The notes beneath the pieces are model-generated. The model was given only the letters and a program-made list of their open reading frames with translations, had not been told where the DNA came from and made no database searches. The position numbers and the translations under genes were made by a program. Below are positions 36,275-44,712 of a stretch of 64,000 bases of DNA, in pieces. Numbering within the stretch: position 1 is the first letter of the stretch; each line of letters begins with the position of its first letter. Source of the stretch: Rhodothermales bacterium (GTDB lineage Bacteria > Bacteroidota > Rhodothermia > Rhodothermales > VXPQ01); assembly GCA_951812335.1 (NCBI GenBank), contig OX638293.1, positions 2,587,175 to 2,651,174 on the forward strand, in the 5' to 3' direction.

Positions 36275-37054
36275 CTACTTGGATGCATTCTGCCCCACAA
36301 GCGGCCACTGTTCTATTTCAAAGACGGACCCGTTGACAGGCCCCGCCTGATCCGAAAGCCAGAACACGATGTGCGCCGCCGCCTCTTCGGGAGCGAAAAT
36401 ACGGCCGGACGGGGCATGCTCCGGGGGTATGTGTTCCCACCAGCCTTCTTCGGAGCCGTCCTGCACCTTAATCTTCTTCTCGTTTTCGGTGAGGGTCCAT
36501 CCCGCGTTGATCTGGTTGACGCGGATGCCCTCGCTCGCCAGATACGCGGACAGGTTGCGGGTCATCGTCATGAGTCCGCCTTTCGTCATGGAATAGACCA
36601 GCAGATTCCGCTCCCCGCCCAGCGCATTGACGGATCCCACATTCAGAATATGCCCCCCGTCCCCTTGCTTCCTGAACTGCGCAACGGCGGCCTGACTCAG
36701 AATAAGAGGCGCCCGCATGTTCACGGCGACCTGTCGGTCAAAGAGTTCGACAGCCGCATTGTCGAGATTGGAGCGCGCAAGAAAAGCCGCGTTGTTGACG
36801 AGTGCATCCAGGCGTCCGAACCGCTCGACGGTGGCCTCGACAAGATGCGGCGCCACCGTAGGATCCTGCAAATCGCCCAGCGAGAACGCAGCGGCCTCCC
36901 CCAGTTCTTCCGCGAGCGCGGCGGCGCGCTCGGCGTTCCGGCCATGAATCATCACCTGGCCGCCTTCGGCCACGATGCGGCGGGCCGTGCATTCCCCGAT
37001 GCCCGTCGTCGATCCGGTAACGAGGATGACTTTGTCCCTGACGAGTTGTCCCAT
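36275..37054 (-). CDS. Short-chain dehydrogenase/reductase
   Basis: A 259-residue classical SDR. The cofactor loop is TGSTTGIG at about 14-21, the NNAA motif is present, and the catalytic set is Ser in NVGSVNA and Tyr/Lys in YSMTK. The region after the active site (NAGWTLTENEKKIKVQDGSE) is unusual for the generic NPG..T motif because Pro-Gly is replaced. Sugar or polyol oxidation/reduction is inferred from its place between a zinc dehydrogenase and a sugar isomerase. Confidence 0.92.
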   Translation of the reverse strand: MGQLVRDKVILVTGSTTGIGECTARRIVAEGGQVMIHGRNAERAAALAEELGEAAAFSLGDLQDPTVAPHLVEATVERFGRLDALVNNAAFLARSNLDNAAVELFDRQVAVNMRAPLILSQAAVAQFRKQGDGGHILNVGSVNALGGERNLLVYSMTKGGLMTMTRNLSAYLASEGIRVNQINAGWTLTENEKKIKVQDGSEEGWWEHIPPEHAPSGRIFAPEEAAAHIVFWLSDQAGPVNGSVFEIEQWPLVGQNASK

Positions 37055-37091
37055 ATGTCTATCGGATACTATGCTCCCGTAACATACACAA

Positions 37092-38138
37092 TCAGGGAAT
37101 CAGGATCGCCTTTACGTACGTACGTCCGTGCATACGCTCGAAGACCTCTTCCCATTCCTTCATAGGGGCAATACGATCTACAAGAGGCGCCGTATCCAGG
37201 CGGCCGCTTGCAAGCAAACGCAGCACGCGTTCCCAGATTTCCCGATAGTGCGAAAAACTGCCCTGTAACGTAACGGCTTTCTGGACAAGGGGATCAAGAC
37301 TGCCGCCGAACGGCTGTTTACCCCAACCGACTTTAGTGATCCAGCCGCCGGGACGCACGGCATCCAGTGCGGTCCGGAGCGCTTCGGAAACGCCGGCAGC
37401 GTCCACCACCACATCGACGCCGAGACCGTCCCCGAGCGCCCGCCCTGTCTCGACTACATCCTCCGCCGGTACAGGAACGAGCCCCAACTGCCTCGCCACA
37501 GCAAGACGGTGCGCATCCGACACCAAACCGGCCACCTGTACGACCCCCGCACCCGCAAGACGCGCCATGACCCCGCACAGCAAACCGATGGGACCCGGGC
37601 CAAGCACCAGCACATGATCACCCGGTCGAATCCGCGTCTGCACACAGACGGCATGATACGCCACGCAGCACGGTTCCGTAAGCGCCGCCTGCTCGAAGGT
37701 CATTTCGTCCGGTATGCGATGCAGACAACGTTCCGGTACGCGCACATACCCGGCCATAGCGCCGTCCACGCCGTACCCGAAACCGAGGCGCGAGGGGTCC
37801 AGATGGTACCGCCCCTGCCGCACCAGCGGGGAATCCGGATCAATGGCAGCAGCGGTTTCGCTCGTGATTCGATCCTCTTCCCGGAATGTCCGTACGGCGC
37901 TTCCGGCCCGCGCCACGATCCCGCTGAATTCATGCCCAAGCACGCAGGGGTAGTTGACCGGCCAACTGCGCGCGCCCGCCCACTGATGCACATCGCTACC
38001 GCATACGCCGACCGCCCGGACCTCGACAAGCACATCCTCGGGACCGATCTCCGGCACAGGGATCTCGCGAAGCTCGACGCTCTTCGGCGCCGCCGCATGA
38101 TTCACCACGGCCTGCATCGTACGAGGAATCTGCTTCAT
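37092..38138 (-). CDS. Medium-chain zinc-type alcohol/polyol dehydrogenase
   Basis: A 348-residue MDR enzyme. Catalytic zinc ligands are visible (GVCGSDVHQWAG, then GHEFSGIV), as is the Rossmann loop VLGPGPIGLLCG. The structural-zinc lobe with four cysteines is missing: the stretch after GHEFSGIV reads AAIDPDSPLVRQGRYHLDPS instead of C-x2-C-x2-C. Substrates of related enzymes are sorbitol, L-threonine or L-idonate. The ATG at 38138 overlaps the upstream aldolase stop by 4 bp, which decides the start. Confidence 0.9.
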   Translation of the reverse strand: MKQIPRTMQAVVNHAAAPKSVELREIPVPEIGPEDVLVEVRAVGVCGSDVHQWAGARSWPVNYPCVLGHEFSGIVARAGSAVRTFREEDRITSETAAAIDPDSPLVRQGRYHLDPSRLGFGYGVDGAMAGYVRVPERCLHRIPDEMTFEQAALTEPCCVAYHAVCVQTRIRPGDHVLVLGPGPIGLLCGVMARLAGAGVVQVAGLVSDAHRLAVARQLGLVPVPAEDVVETGRALGDGLGVDVVVDAAGVSEALRTALDAVRPGGWITKVGWGKQPFGGSLDPLVQKAVTLQGSFSHYREIWERVLRLLASGRLDTAPLVDRIAPMKEWEEVFERMHGRTYVKAILIP

Positions 38139-38839
38139 GACCCGGTCGTCTCTTTCCCGAAGGCATGCACCCGCACGCATATCTCCCGGAGAATCCCTTC
38201 CACATCCCCGGACGCCGCCCGGAATGCATGCGCATCCACAGCGATCGGGGCCCCTATGACCACGATGGGCGCACCCCAGGCCGGCGCCTGCACAGCCTGT
38301 TCGATATTCAGACCGCCCACGGCCTGCACCGGAATATCCACGGCGGCCACCACTTCGCGCAACCGGTGAAGGGGCGTTTCGAAAGGCTGCCCCCGCTCCT
38401 GACGTAGCGTCCGGTAGTCGTACCCGATATGATGAATGACGTAATCGCAGCCCATCTCTTCGAGCAACCGGGCGCCGGCCACCGGGTCCGGCATTCCGAG
38501 GTTATCCCCCATCACTTCCACGCCCAGTTCCCTGCCGGCCCGCACCACCAGTTCCACCGTTTCCGGCTCGGCCTGCCCCATGACCACCACGTGGGTCGCA
38601 CCGGCCCGGGCCATGATCTCCACTTCGAGTCCGCCTCCGTCCATCGTTTTCAGATCCACCACGAGGGGCTTGTCCGGAAACCGCTCCCGCAAGGCGCGTA
38701 CGCCGTGCATCCCTTCGGCAATGACCAGCGGAGTACCCGCTTCGATCCAGTCGACGCCGGCCCGTACGGCCATCTCCGCCATCTCGACCGCTTCCGGAAC
38801 CGACGTAACGTCCAGCGAGATCTGTACGACCGGCTCCAT
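38135..38839 (-). CDS. HPS/KGPDC-family (OMP decarboxylase superfamily) lyase
   Basis: A 234-residue TIM barrel. The superfamily Asp-x-Lys-x-x-Asp motif is seen in VVDLKTMDGG. HIGYDYRT resembles the H-x-GYD segment of 3-hexulose-6-phosphate synthases, and AVGGLNIEQAVQAPAWGAPI is the phosphate-binding end. Close relatives act as hexulose-6-phosphate synthase (formaldehyde fixation) or 3-keto-L-gulonate-6-phosphate decarboxylase. No PHI isomerase is present beside it, and an epimerase-type gene is in the same operon, so a ketogulonate-like or other sugar-phosphate lyase is at least as likely as HPS. Confidence 0.82.
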   Translation of the reverse strand: MEPVVQISLDVTSVPEAVEMAEMAVRAGVDWIEAGTPLVIAEGMHGVRALRERFPDKPLVVDLKTMDGGGLEVEIMARAGATHVVVMGQAEPETVELVVRAGRELGVEVMGDNLGMPDPVAGARLLEEMGCDYVIHHIGYDYRTLRQERGQPFETPLHRLREVVAAVDIPVQAVGGLNIEQAVQAPAWGAPIVVIGAPIAVDAHAFRAASGDVEGILREICVRVHAFGKETTGS

Positions 38840-38855
38840 GAATTAATAGGATATC

Positions 38856-40010
38856 CTAATACAGGAACATGGGCTTGTTCAGCACATGATGCACCTTCGG
38901 GCGATATGCCTCCACGTCATAGAGTTCGTCCACATCCACGCGTTTCACGCCCGTCGTCACCTCGTCCATGGGGATATGCGTGTAGACGCCGCCGCGCAAG
39001 GCCACCATCCTGCCGCTGGCCCCTTCCCCGAGCAGATCCATCGCCATGTTCGCATAGTTTACGCCCACCATCAGGTCGAGCGCATCCGGTGGGCCGGAAC
39101 GCATCAGATATGCAACGGGCTGCAGCACAATCTTCTCTCCGGTGAGTTTGCTGAGCATATTTCCCGTGGCTTCCCCGATACCGCCCAGCTTGCGATGCCC
39201 GTACGGATCGGCCTCTCCGCTTTCCATCACCTCGCCGCCGATCATATACGCACCCTCGCTGATCGTCACCATGGCGTAGTTGCTGGGATTGGCGAGCTTG
39301 TCCTGCATAATCAGATTCGCCAGTTTCTCCGGGTCGAACGGCACCTCCGAAATGAGTGCCCGGTCCACCCCTGCCAGATACGAACTGATGAGACTGGTTT
39401 GCCCGGAATTTCTTCCGAAGAGTTCGATCACGGCAATGCGTTCGTGGGAACCCGTACTGGTGCGGAGCTGGTGAATGAATTTGATGCTCCGCGTGATGGC
39501 TGTTCCGAACCCGATACAGTAATCCGTGCCGTATACATCGTTGTCCATCGTCTTCGGAATGGCCACGACCGGAAATCCCTCGCGATGCAGGCGCTCCCCG
39601 TAACTCAGGGTATCGTCTCCCCCGATGGGAATGAGCATGTCTATGCCCAGGTGCTTCAGATTCGCGAGGGCATGGGGAGTAAAATCGAAGGGGCCTTCTT
39701 CCGTCATATCGACCGTACCCTTCAGAAAATCGGGCACATTGCCCGGCACCACCCGGCCCGGGTTGATACGGCTCGTATGCAGCATGGTGCCGCCGGTCCG
39801 GTCGATCTTGCGCACGGTCGTGAAATCCAGTTCGACCGTGTATTCGTCGATGCTAGCCTGATCGTTCCGGTCCATCCAAAGCAAACCGCCCCATCCGCGG
39901 CGAATGCCGATGACCTCGTTTCCTTGCTCCATCCCCCGCATGGCGACCGCCTTGATGCAGGGGTTCAGGCCGGGTACATCCCCACCCCCGGTCAGTATGC
40001 CGATTTTCAT
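38856..40010 (-). CDS. pfp: 6-phosphofructokinase, predicted PPi-dependent
   Basis: Phosphorylates fructose-6-phosphate. The 384-residue protein has [11 protein letters not shown] at the N-terminus, [11 protein letters not shown] (Asp133) where ATP enzymes have a Gly after GGD, and [14 protein letters not shown] with Lys153 where E. coli PfkA has Gly124. The Asp plus Lys pair is the known signature of pyrophosphate-using phosphofructokinases, so a reversible PPi-dependent enzyme is predicted rather than an allosteric ATP one. First gene of the sugar operon, 16 bp before the lyase gene. Confidence 0.9.
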   Translation of the reverse strand: MKIGILTGGGDVPGLNPCIKAVAMRGMEQGNEVIGIRRGWGGLLWMDRNDQASIDEYTVELDFTTVRKIDRTGGTMLHTSRINPGRVVPGNVPDFLKGTVDMTEEGPFDFTPHALANLKHLGIDMLIPIGGDDTLSYGERLHREGFPVVAIPKTMDNDVYGTDYCIGFGTAITRSIKFIHQLRTSTGSHERIAVIELFGRNSGQTSLISSYLAGVDRALISEVPFDPEKLANLIMQDKLANPSNYAMVTISEGAYMIGGEVMESGEADPYGHRKLGGIGEATGNMLSKLTGEKIVLQPVAYLMRSGPPDALDLMVGVNYANMAMDLLGEGASGRMVALRGGVYTHIPMDEVTTGVKRVDVDELYDVEAYRPKVHHVLNKPMFLY

Positions 40011-40136
40011 CGTTATTCGTATGGTTGGTGAATCATTTCAGCTTTACAATATAACGTAAAGCACGGTCTGAGATGCGAGCGCCGAACCCCCGATTTAATA
40101 TGGAATACCCCTTCGGAACGGCTTCGTAACAACCTT

Positions 40137-40934
40137 TTAACGGCCTTCTCGCGGAGACGCCCAGGCGTGCATCAAAATGCCCGCAGCAACCGCCGCATTC
40201 AGCGATTCGACGCCTCGGGCGCCCGGTTTTTCATCTCTGTGCGCCCGCCCCGGAATAAGCACCTGCTCGGCGATCCGCCCCCGAACGTTCCGGGAAATTC
40301 CGTGCGCCTCGCTGCCGAGCACCAGGACGGACGGCAGCGCCGGCATCCAGTCATCCACCGGAATACCCTCGAGATCCGCCCCATAGACGGCGAATCCGCG
40401 CGCAGCAAGGTTCTCAAGCATCCCGGTCGGATCGGGTGTTTCGACATGCTTGATATCCCACACCCCGCCCATGGAAGCGCGCACTACCTTCGGGTGGTAC
40501 GCATCCACGGAATCCGGAGCGGTTATCACGACCTCCACGCCAAACCAGGCCGCCGTCCGGATGATGGCCCCTGCATTCCCCGGATCGCTCACGCCGTCGA
40601 GCAATATCACTCGCCGCATGGATGCAAGCGCCTCCGGCGCCGAACGCCGGATGCCCGCGACCGCCAGCACGCCCTGGCTGGTTTCAACCGCGGATACCGT
40701 GCGCATATCCCGTTCGGACACGAAATATACCCGATCCTCCGGAATACGGAAGCGTTCCGCAAGGCGGCCCTGCGCCGATTCCGACACGAGCAGCGTGCGC
40801 AGTTCGGCCCCCGCGTCGAGCGCCGCTTCCACAGCCCGCACGCCTTCGACGATCGTCTCCCCGTACCGGTCGCGGTACTTTCTGTGTGCCAGCGAGCGGA
40901 TTTCTTTCAGGCGGCGTTGAGGAAGACGGGTCAT
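40137..40934 (-). CDS. TrmH/SpoU-family RNA 2'-O-methyltransferase
   Basis: AdoMet-dependent ribose methylation of rRNA or tRNA. From the ATG at 40934 the protein is 265 residues, with an N-terminal substrate-binding domain (RYGETIVEGVRAVEAALDAG) and the SPOUT knot motifs: DPGNAGAIIRTAAWFG, VLVLGSEAHGISRNV, and ESLNAAVAAGILMHA. RlmB/TsnR-like enzymes share this layout; the modified site cannot be assigned. Longer starts (40961, 41027) add nothing conserved. Confidence 0.93.
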   Translation of the reverse strand: MTRLPQRRLKEIRSLAHRKYRDRYGETIVEGVRAVEAALDAGAELRTLLVSESAQGRLAERFRIPEDRVYFVSERDMRTVSAVETSQGVLAVAGIRRSAPEALASMRRVILLDGVSDPGNAGAIIRTAAWFGVEVVITAPDSVDAYHPKVVRASMGGVWDIKHVETPDPTGMLENLAARGFAVYGADLEGIPVDDWMPALPSVLVLGSEAHGISRNVRGRIAEQVLIPGRAHRDEKPGARGVESLNAAVAAGILMHAWASPREGR

Positions 40935-41134
40935 GGGTACGGCGCGGATGGGTCCCCGCATGTTTTCATGGGGAAGTAAAGATACAATGCGCACGCGCAC
41001 ATCTTCTTTTTTCCTTTTAGGTCGCATACCGCTATTTTGATGCACGCCATACGCCTTTCCCGGTACGGTTCCGAATCTACCGTTTGTATCTTCCTTCGTT
41101 CTGCACTGACGCTTCACCTGTTTTGACCCCGGCC

Positions 41135-42283
41135 ATGACGCTCCCGACTCCTTCGCTCCGCCCTTCCCGAAAAATATCCGTCTTCGTCTTCGCCGCAGCG
41201 TTCGCCTCGATCGCGCTGGCGGTTACCGCGCCCGTTCCCCCCGCACAGGCGCAGGAAATGCAATGGGAAGACTATGCGCCCCGCTCCACGCTGGTCGTCG
41301 AGGAACATGAGGTGACCCGCGCGAAATTCCCGTTCGTGGACGCCCATGCGCACCAGTGGGGCATCGCCGAGATGTCCGCCGAAGAGATCGCCGCCATGGT
41401 TGCGGACATGGACGCAATGAATATGGCTGTCATGGTGAACCTAAGCGGAGGCAGCGGCGAAGAACTCCAGGCGAAAATCGCCGCCACGGATATGCACGCC
41501 CCGGGGCGCTTCGTGCATTACGCGAACATCGACTTCGAGACCCTGGACGATCCGGACTTCGGCGAGAAAGCGGCAGCCCAACTGGAAGAAGACGTACGGC
41601 AGGGCGCCAAAGGCCTGAAGATTTACAAAAGCCTCGGTATGTACATCTTCTACGAGGATGGTACGCGGCTAAAAACCGACGACCCGAAACTGGACCCCAT
41701 CTGGCAGAAGGCCGGCGAACTGGGCATTCCGGTCCTCATCCATACGGCAGACCCGGCCCCCTTCTGGGAGCCGCAGGACCGTTTCAACGAGCGCTGGTTC
41801 GAGCTCAAGGAGCGCCCGCGCCGCAAGCGCGATCCGGTTCCTTCCTGGGAAACCCTCATGACCGAACACTGGAATCTGATCGCCAGACACTCGAACACCA
41901 TTTTCCTCAGCGCGCACCTCGGCTGGCTGGGCAACGATCTCGGGCGGCTGGGCAGCCTGCTTGACAAAATGCCTAACATGTACACCGAACTCGGAGCGGT
42001 CATCGGCGAGCTGGGCCGGCAGCCGCACACCGCGAAGGCCTTCCTGACGAAATACCAGGACCGCGTACTTATGGGCAAGGATTCGTGGGAGCCGTCCGAA
42101 TACTACGTCTACTTCCGCATCTTCGAGACGGCGGACGAATACTTCCCGTATTACCGCAAGCGGCATGCTTTCTGGAGCATGTATGGCATGGATCTCCCGG
42201 ACGAGGTGCTGCGGAAAATCTACTACAAGAACGCGCTCGAGATCATTCCCGGACTCGACCCTGCGCTCTTCCCGGACTCATGA
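41135..42283 (+). CDS. Exported amidohydrolase-family (TIM-barrel metal) enzyme
   Basis: A 382-residue protein with signal peptide ending PAQAQ (start at 41135 chosen for this). The amidohydrolase_2 fold is shown by the first metal motif FVDAHAHQWG, KGLKIYKSLGMY, PVLIHTADPAP (His), IFLSAHLGWLGND (His) and VLMGKDSWEPSEYY (Asp). Relatives include decarboxylases and lactone or amide hydrolases. It is probably periplasmic. The PQQ dehydrogenase gene follows in the same direction after 79 bp, suggesting joint periplasmic oxidation/hydrolysis of one substrate. Confidence 0.9.
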   Translation: MTLPTPSLRPSRKISVFVFAAAFASIALAVTAPVPPAQAQEMQWEDYAPRSTLVVEEHEVTRAKFPFVDAHAHQWGIAEMSAEEIAAMVADMDAMNMAVMVNLSGGSGEELQAKIAATDMHAPGRFVHYANIDFETLDDPDFGEKAAAQLEEDVRQGAKGLKIYKSLGMYIFYEDGTRLKTDDPKLDPIWQKAGELGIPVLIHTADPAPFWEPQDRFNERWFELKERPRRKRDPVPSWETLMTEHWNLIARHSNTIFLSAHLGWLGNDLGRLGSLLDKMPNMYTELGAVIGELGRQPHTAKAFLTKYQDRVLMGKDSWEPSEYYVYFRIFETADEYFPYYRKRHAFWSMYGMDLPDEVLRKIYYKNALEIIPGLDPALFPDS

Positions 42284-42362
42284 TCCTGCGGCATGGGCGC
42301 TCCCTTGCAATAGCGCCGCAACCCGACGCCGGCAGTCCGGCACGCATTCAACTCCTGACAAT

Positions 42363-44522
42363 ATGCCCCGCTTTTTCTCCCGCCTGGCCGTCGCTGCGGC
42401 GCTTGCCGCAACTTTGTCCGCCTGCTCCGAGGCGCCCCCGCGCGCGCCGGTCGGCGCCGGTGCGGACTGGGCGAATTATCTCGGCCATCCGAGCAGCAAC
42501 CAGTATTCCCTGCTCGACCAGATCAACACAGAGAATGTCCACCTGCTGGAAATGGCGTGGAGTTACGATACGGGAGAAGAGAGCGAGTACCAGGCCAACA
42601 ACCTCATCGTGGACGGCGTGCTGTACACGGCTACCCCGACCCGCAAAATGACGGCGCTCGACGCCGCAACGGGCGAACATCTGTGGACCTTCAACCCCGA
42701 CGAAACCAATTCCCACGACGGCGGCATGCACCAGGGCGGCGGCCGTCAACGAGGCCTCATATACTGGAAAGACGGAGAAAACGGGCGCATCTTCACGACG
42801 AAAGGCCCCTGGCTGTACTCCCTCGACGCAGAGACGGGCGAGCCGGTCCCCTCGTTCGGCGAAGGCGGCTGGCTCCATATAGGCGACCGCATCGACTGGG
42901 AAGGCCGTCCGAACGTGGGCCTGAACTCGGGCGGATATGTCTTTGAAGACATGCTTATTTTCGGCGTACGGGTAGCGGAGAACGTGCCCGGGGCGGTCAT
43001 TGCGCTCGACGCGCGGACCGGCGAACGCATCTGGATCTTCCATACTCTGCCCCGTCCGGGGGAATTCGGGTCGGAGACCTGGCCGGAAGGCTATTTGGAA
43101 TACACGGGGGGCGCCTCGGACTGGTCCGGCATCGCAATGGATATGGAGCGGGGCATCGTATACTCCTCCACGGAAACCGCAGGCCCCGACTTCTACGGCG
43201 GGGACCGGTACGGCGAGAATCTGTTCGCCAACTCCCTTATTGCGCTGGATGCGCGGACCGGCGAGCGCCTGTGGCACTTCCAGTTCGTTCATCACGACCT
43301 GTGGGATATGGACCTTCCGACCCCGCCCACGCTGCTGACCGTCCGGCACGAGGGGGAATGGGTAGACATAGCCGCCCAGGGCACGAAGATGGGACTGCTG
43401 TACGTCTTCGACCGGGTTACGGGCGAGCCGCTCTGGCCGATTAAGGAGCGCCCTACCACCGTGTCGGAATTGCCGGATATGCAGGCATGGCCCACGCAGC
43501 CCTTCCCCACATGGCCACCGCCACTCATACGGCAGGAATACACGCTGGACGACGTATCGAATATCTCGCCGGAAGCCCAACAGTTGACCACAGATCTGAT
43601 TACGCAGTCCGGCGCCTACGGGTCGTTCCCCCCGCCGAGTCTGGAACAGAAAATCAAGTTTCCGGGATACGACGGGGGTATGGAATGGGGCGGATCGGCT
43701 GCCGACCCCGACGGCATATTGTACGTGAATGTCAACGAGATGCCGTGGTTTTACCAGCTCATCCCGACGAGGCGACCGGACGGTACGCCGCTGCCTCGCG
43801 GGGAACGGTACTACCGGTCTATCTGCGCGTCCTGCCACGGGCTGGACGGCAGCGGCGATCCGGGAGGCGGCTTTCCGGCGCTCACGAATATGGGCGAACG
43901 CTACAGCCGGGAGCAAGCCATGACGCTACTCGTACAGGGCGGCGCGCGCATGCCCCCCTTCGACCAGGTCCCCGAGGAAGTTTTGAACGCGATTCTCGAC
44001 CATCTCTTCGGCGAGGAAACGGCTATGGAGGAAAACGAGGAGGACGAATATGTGCCGCCGTACGCCTTCCGGGGATTCCAGCGCTGGCTGGATCGCGAAG
44101 GCTACCCGGCCATCAAACCGCCCTGGGGCACGCTGAACGCCGTCGATCTGAACACGGGCGAGATCAAATGGACCGTACCGCTCGGCGAGTACGAGGAATT
44201 GACGGCGCGCGGTATTCCGCAGACCGGTACGGAAAATTACGGCGGACCGGTCGTAACGGCGGGCGGCGTGTTGTTTATCGGCGCGACCGCCGACGAGAAA
44301 ATACGGGGCTTCGACAAGGAAACGGGCGAGGTGCTATGGGAAGCCGATCTGCCTTTCGGAGGGAACGCTACGCCCAGCACCTACATGGCGGACGGAAAAC
44401 AGTATGTGGCGATTTCGGCGGGCGGCGGCAAGTCGAACCGGCCCGTTGGAGGCATGCTGGTTGCGTTTGCGCTGCCGGATGAGGTAGCCGCGGAAGCGGG
44501 GGGCGATACGGCGGGCAAATAA
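42363..44522 (+). CDS. PQQ-dependent quinoprotein dehydrogenase with inserted cytochrome c domain
   Basis: Lipoprotein (LSAC lipobox, 719 residues) of the PQQ beta-propeller family: W-motif repeats such as LDAATGEHLWTFNPD, LDARTGERIWIF, LDARTGERLWHFQFVHHDLW and DKETGEVLWEADLPFGG. A class-I cytochrome c domain is inserted at about 475-560 with the haem motif CASCHG at residues 488-493 and distal Met in ARMPPFDQ. The order propeller-cytochrome-propeller matches glucose/polyol/sorbosone-type dehydrogenases of marine Bacteroidota. Periplasmic sugar or alcohol oxidation is inferred. Start at 42363 places the lipobox correctly. Confidence 0.92.
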   Translation: MPRFFSRLAVAAALAATLSACSEAPPRAPVGAGADWANYLGHPSSNQYSLLDQINTENVHLLEMAWSYDTGEESEYQANNLIVDGVLYTATPTRKMTALDAATGEHLWTFNPDETNSHDGGMHQGGGRQRGLIYWKDGENGRIFTTKGPWLYSLDAETGEPVPSFGEGGWLHIGDRIDWEGRPNVGLNSGGYVFEDMLIFGVRVAENVPGAVIALDARTGERIWIFHTLPRPGEFGSETWPEGYLEYTGGASDWSGIAMDMERGIVYSSTETAGPDFYGGDRYGENLFANSLIALDARTGERLWHFQFVHHDLWDMDLPTPPTLLTVRHEGEWVDIAAQGTKMGLLYVFDRVTGEPLWPIKERPTTVSELPDMQAWPTQPFPTWPPPLIRQEYTLDDVSNISPEAQQLTTDLITQSGAYGSFPPPSLEQKIKFPGYDGGMEWGGSAADPDGILYVNVNEMPWFYQLIPTRRPDGTPLPRGERYYRSICASCHGLDGSGDPGGGFPALTNMGERYSREQAMTLLVQGGARMPPFDQVPEEVLNAILDHLFGEETAMEENEEDEYVPPYAFRGFQRWLDREGYPAIKPPWGTLNAVDLNTGEIKWTVPLGEYEELTARGIPQTGTENYGGPVVTAGGVLFIGATADEKIRGFDKETGEVLWEADLPFGGNATPSTYMADGKQYVAISAGGGKSNRPVGGMLVAFALPDEVAAEAGGDTAGK

Positions 44523-44712
44523 AATGAACCGGGTGAAACAGGCCTGTGCACGACTCGCGTGATCGCATCCCGCACCGGCCACGACGTTCGCCGCAATGGC
44601 CCGCAGGCATGGATCGCGCGTGATCTGTCCGCGGCGCGGACCGCGCCGGAGCCACCACCCCGATCGCGTCACATAGCGCCCCGCATATCTGTTGCGCCCG
44701 CGGGTGCTATAT

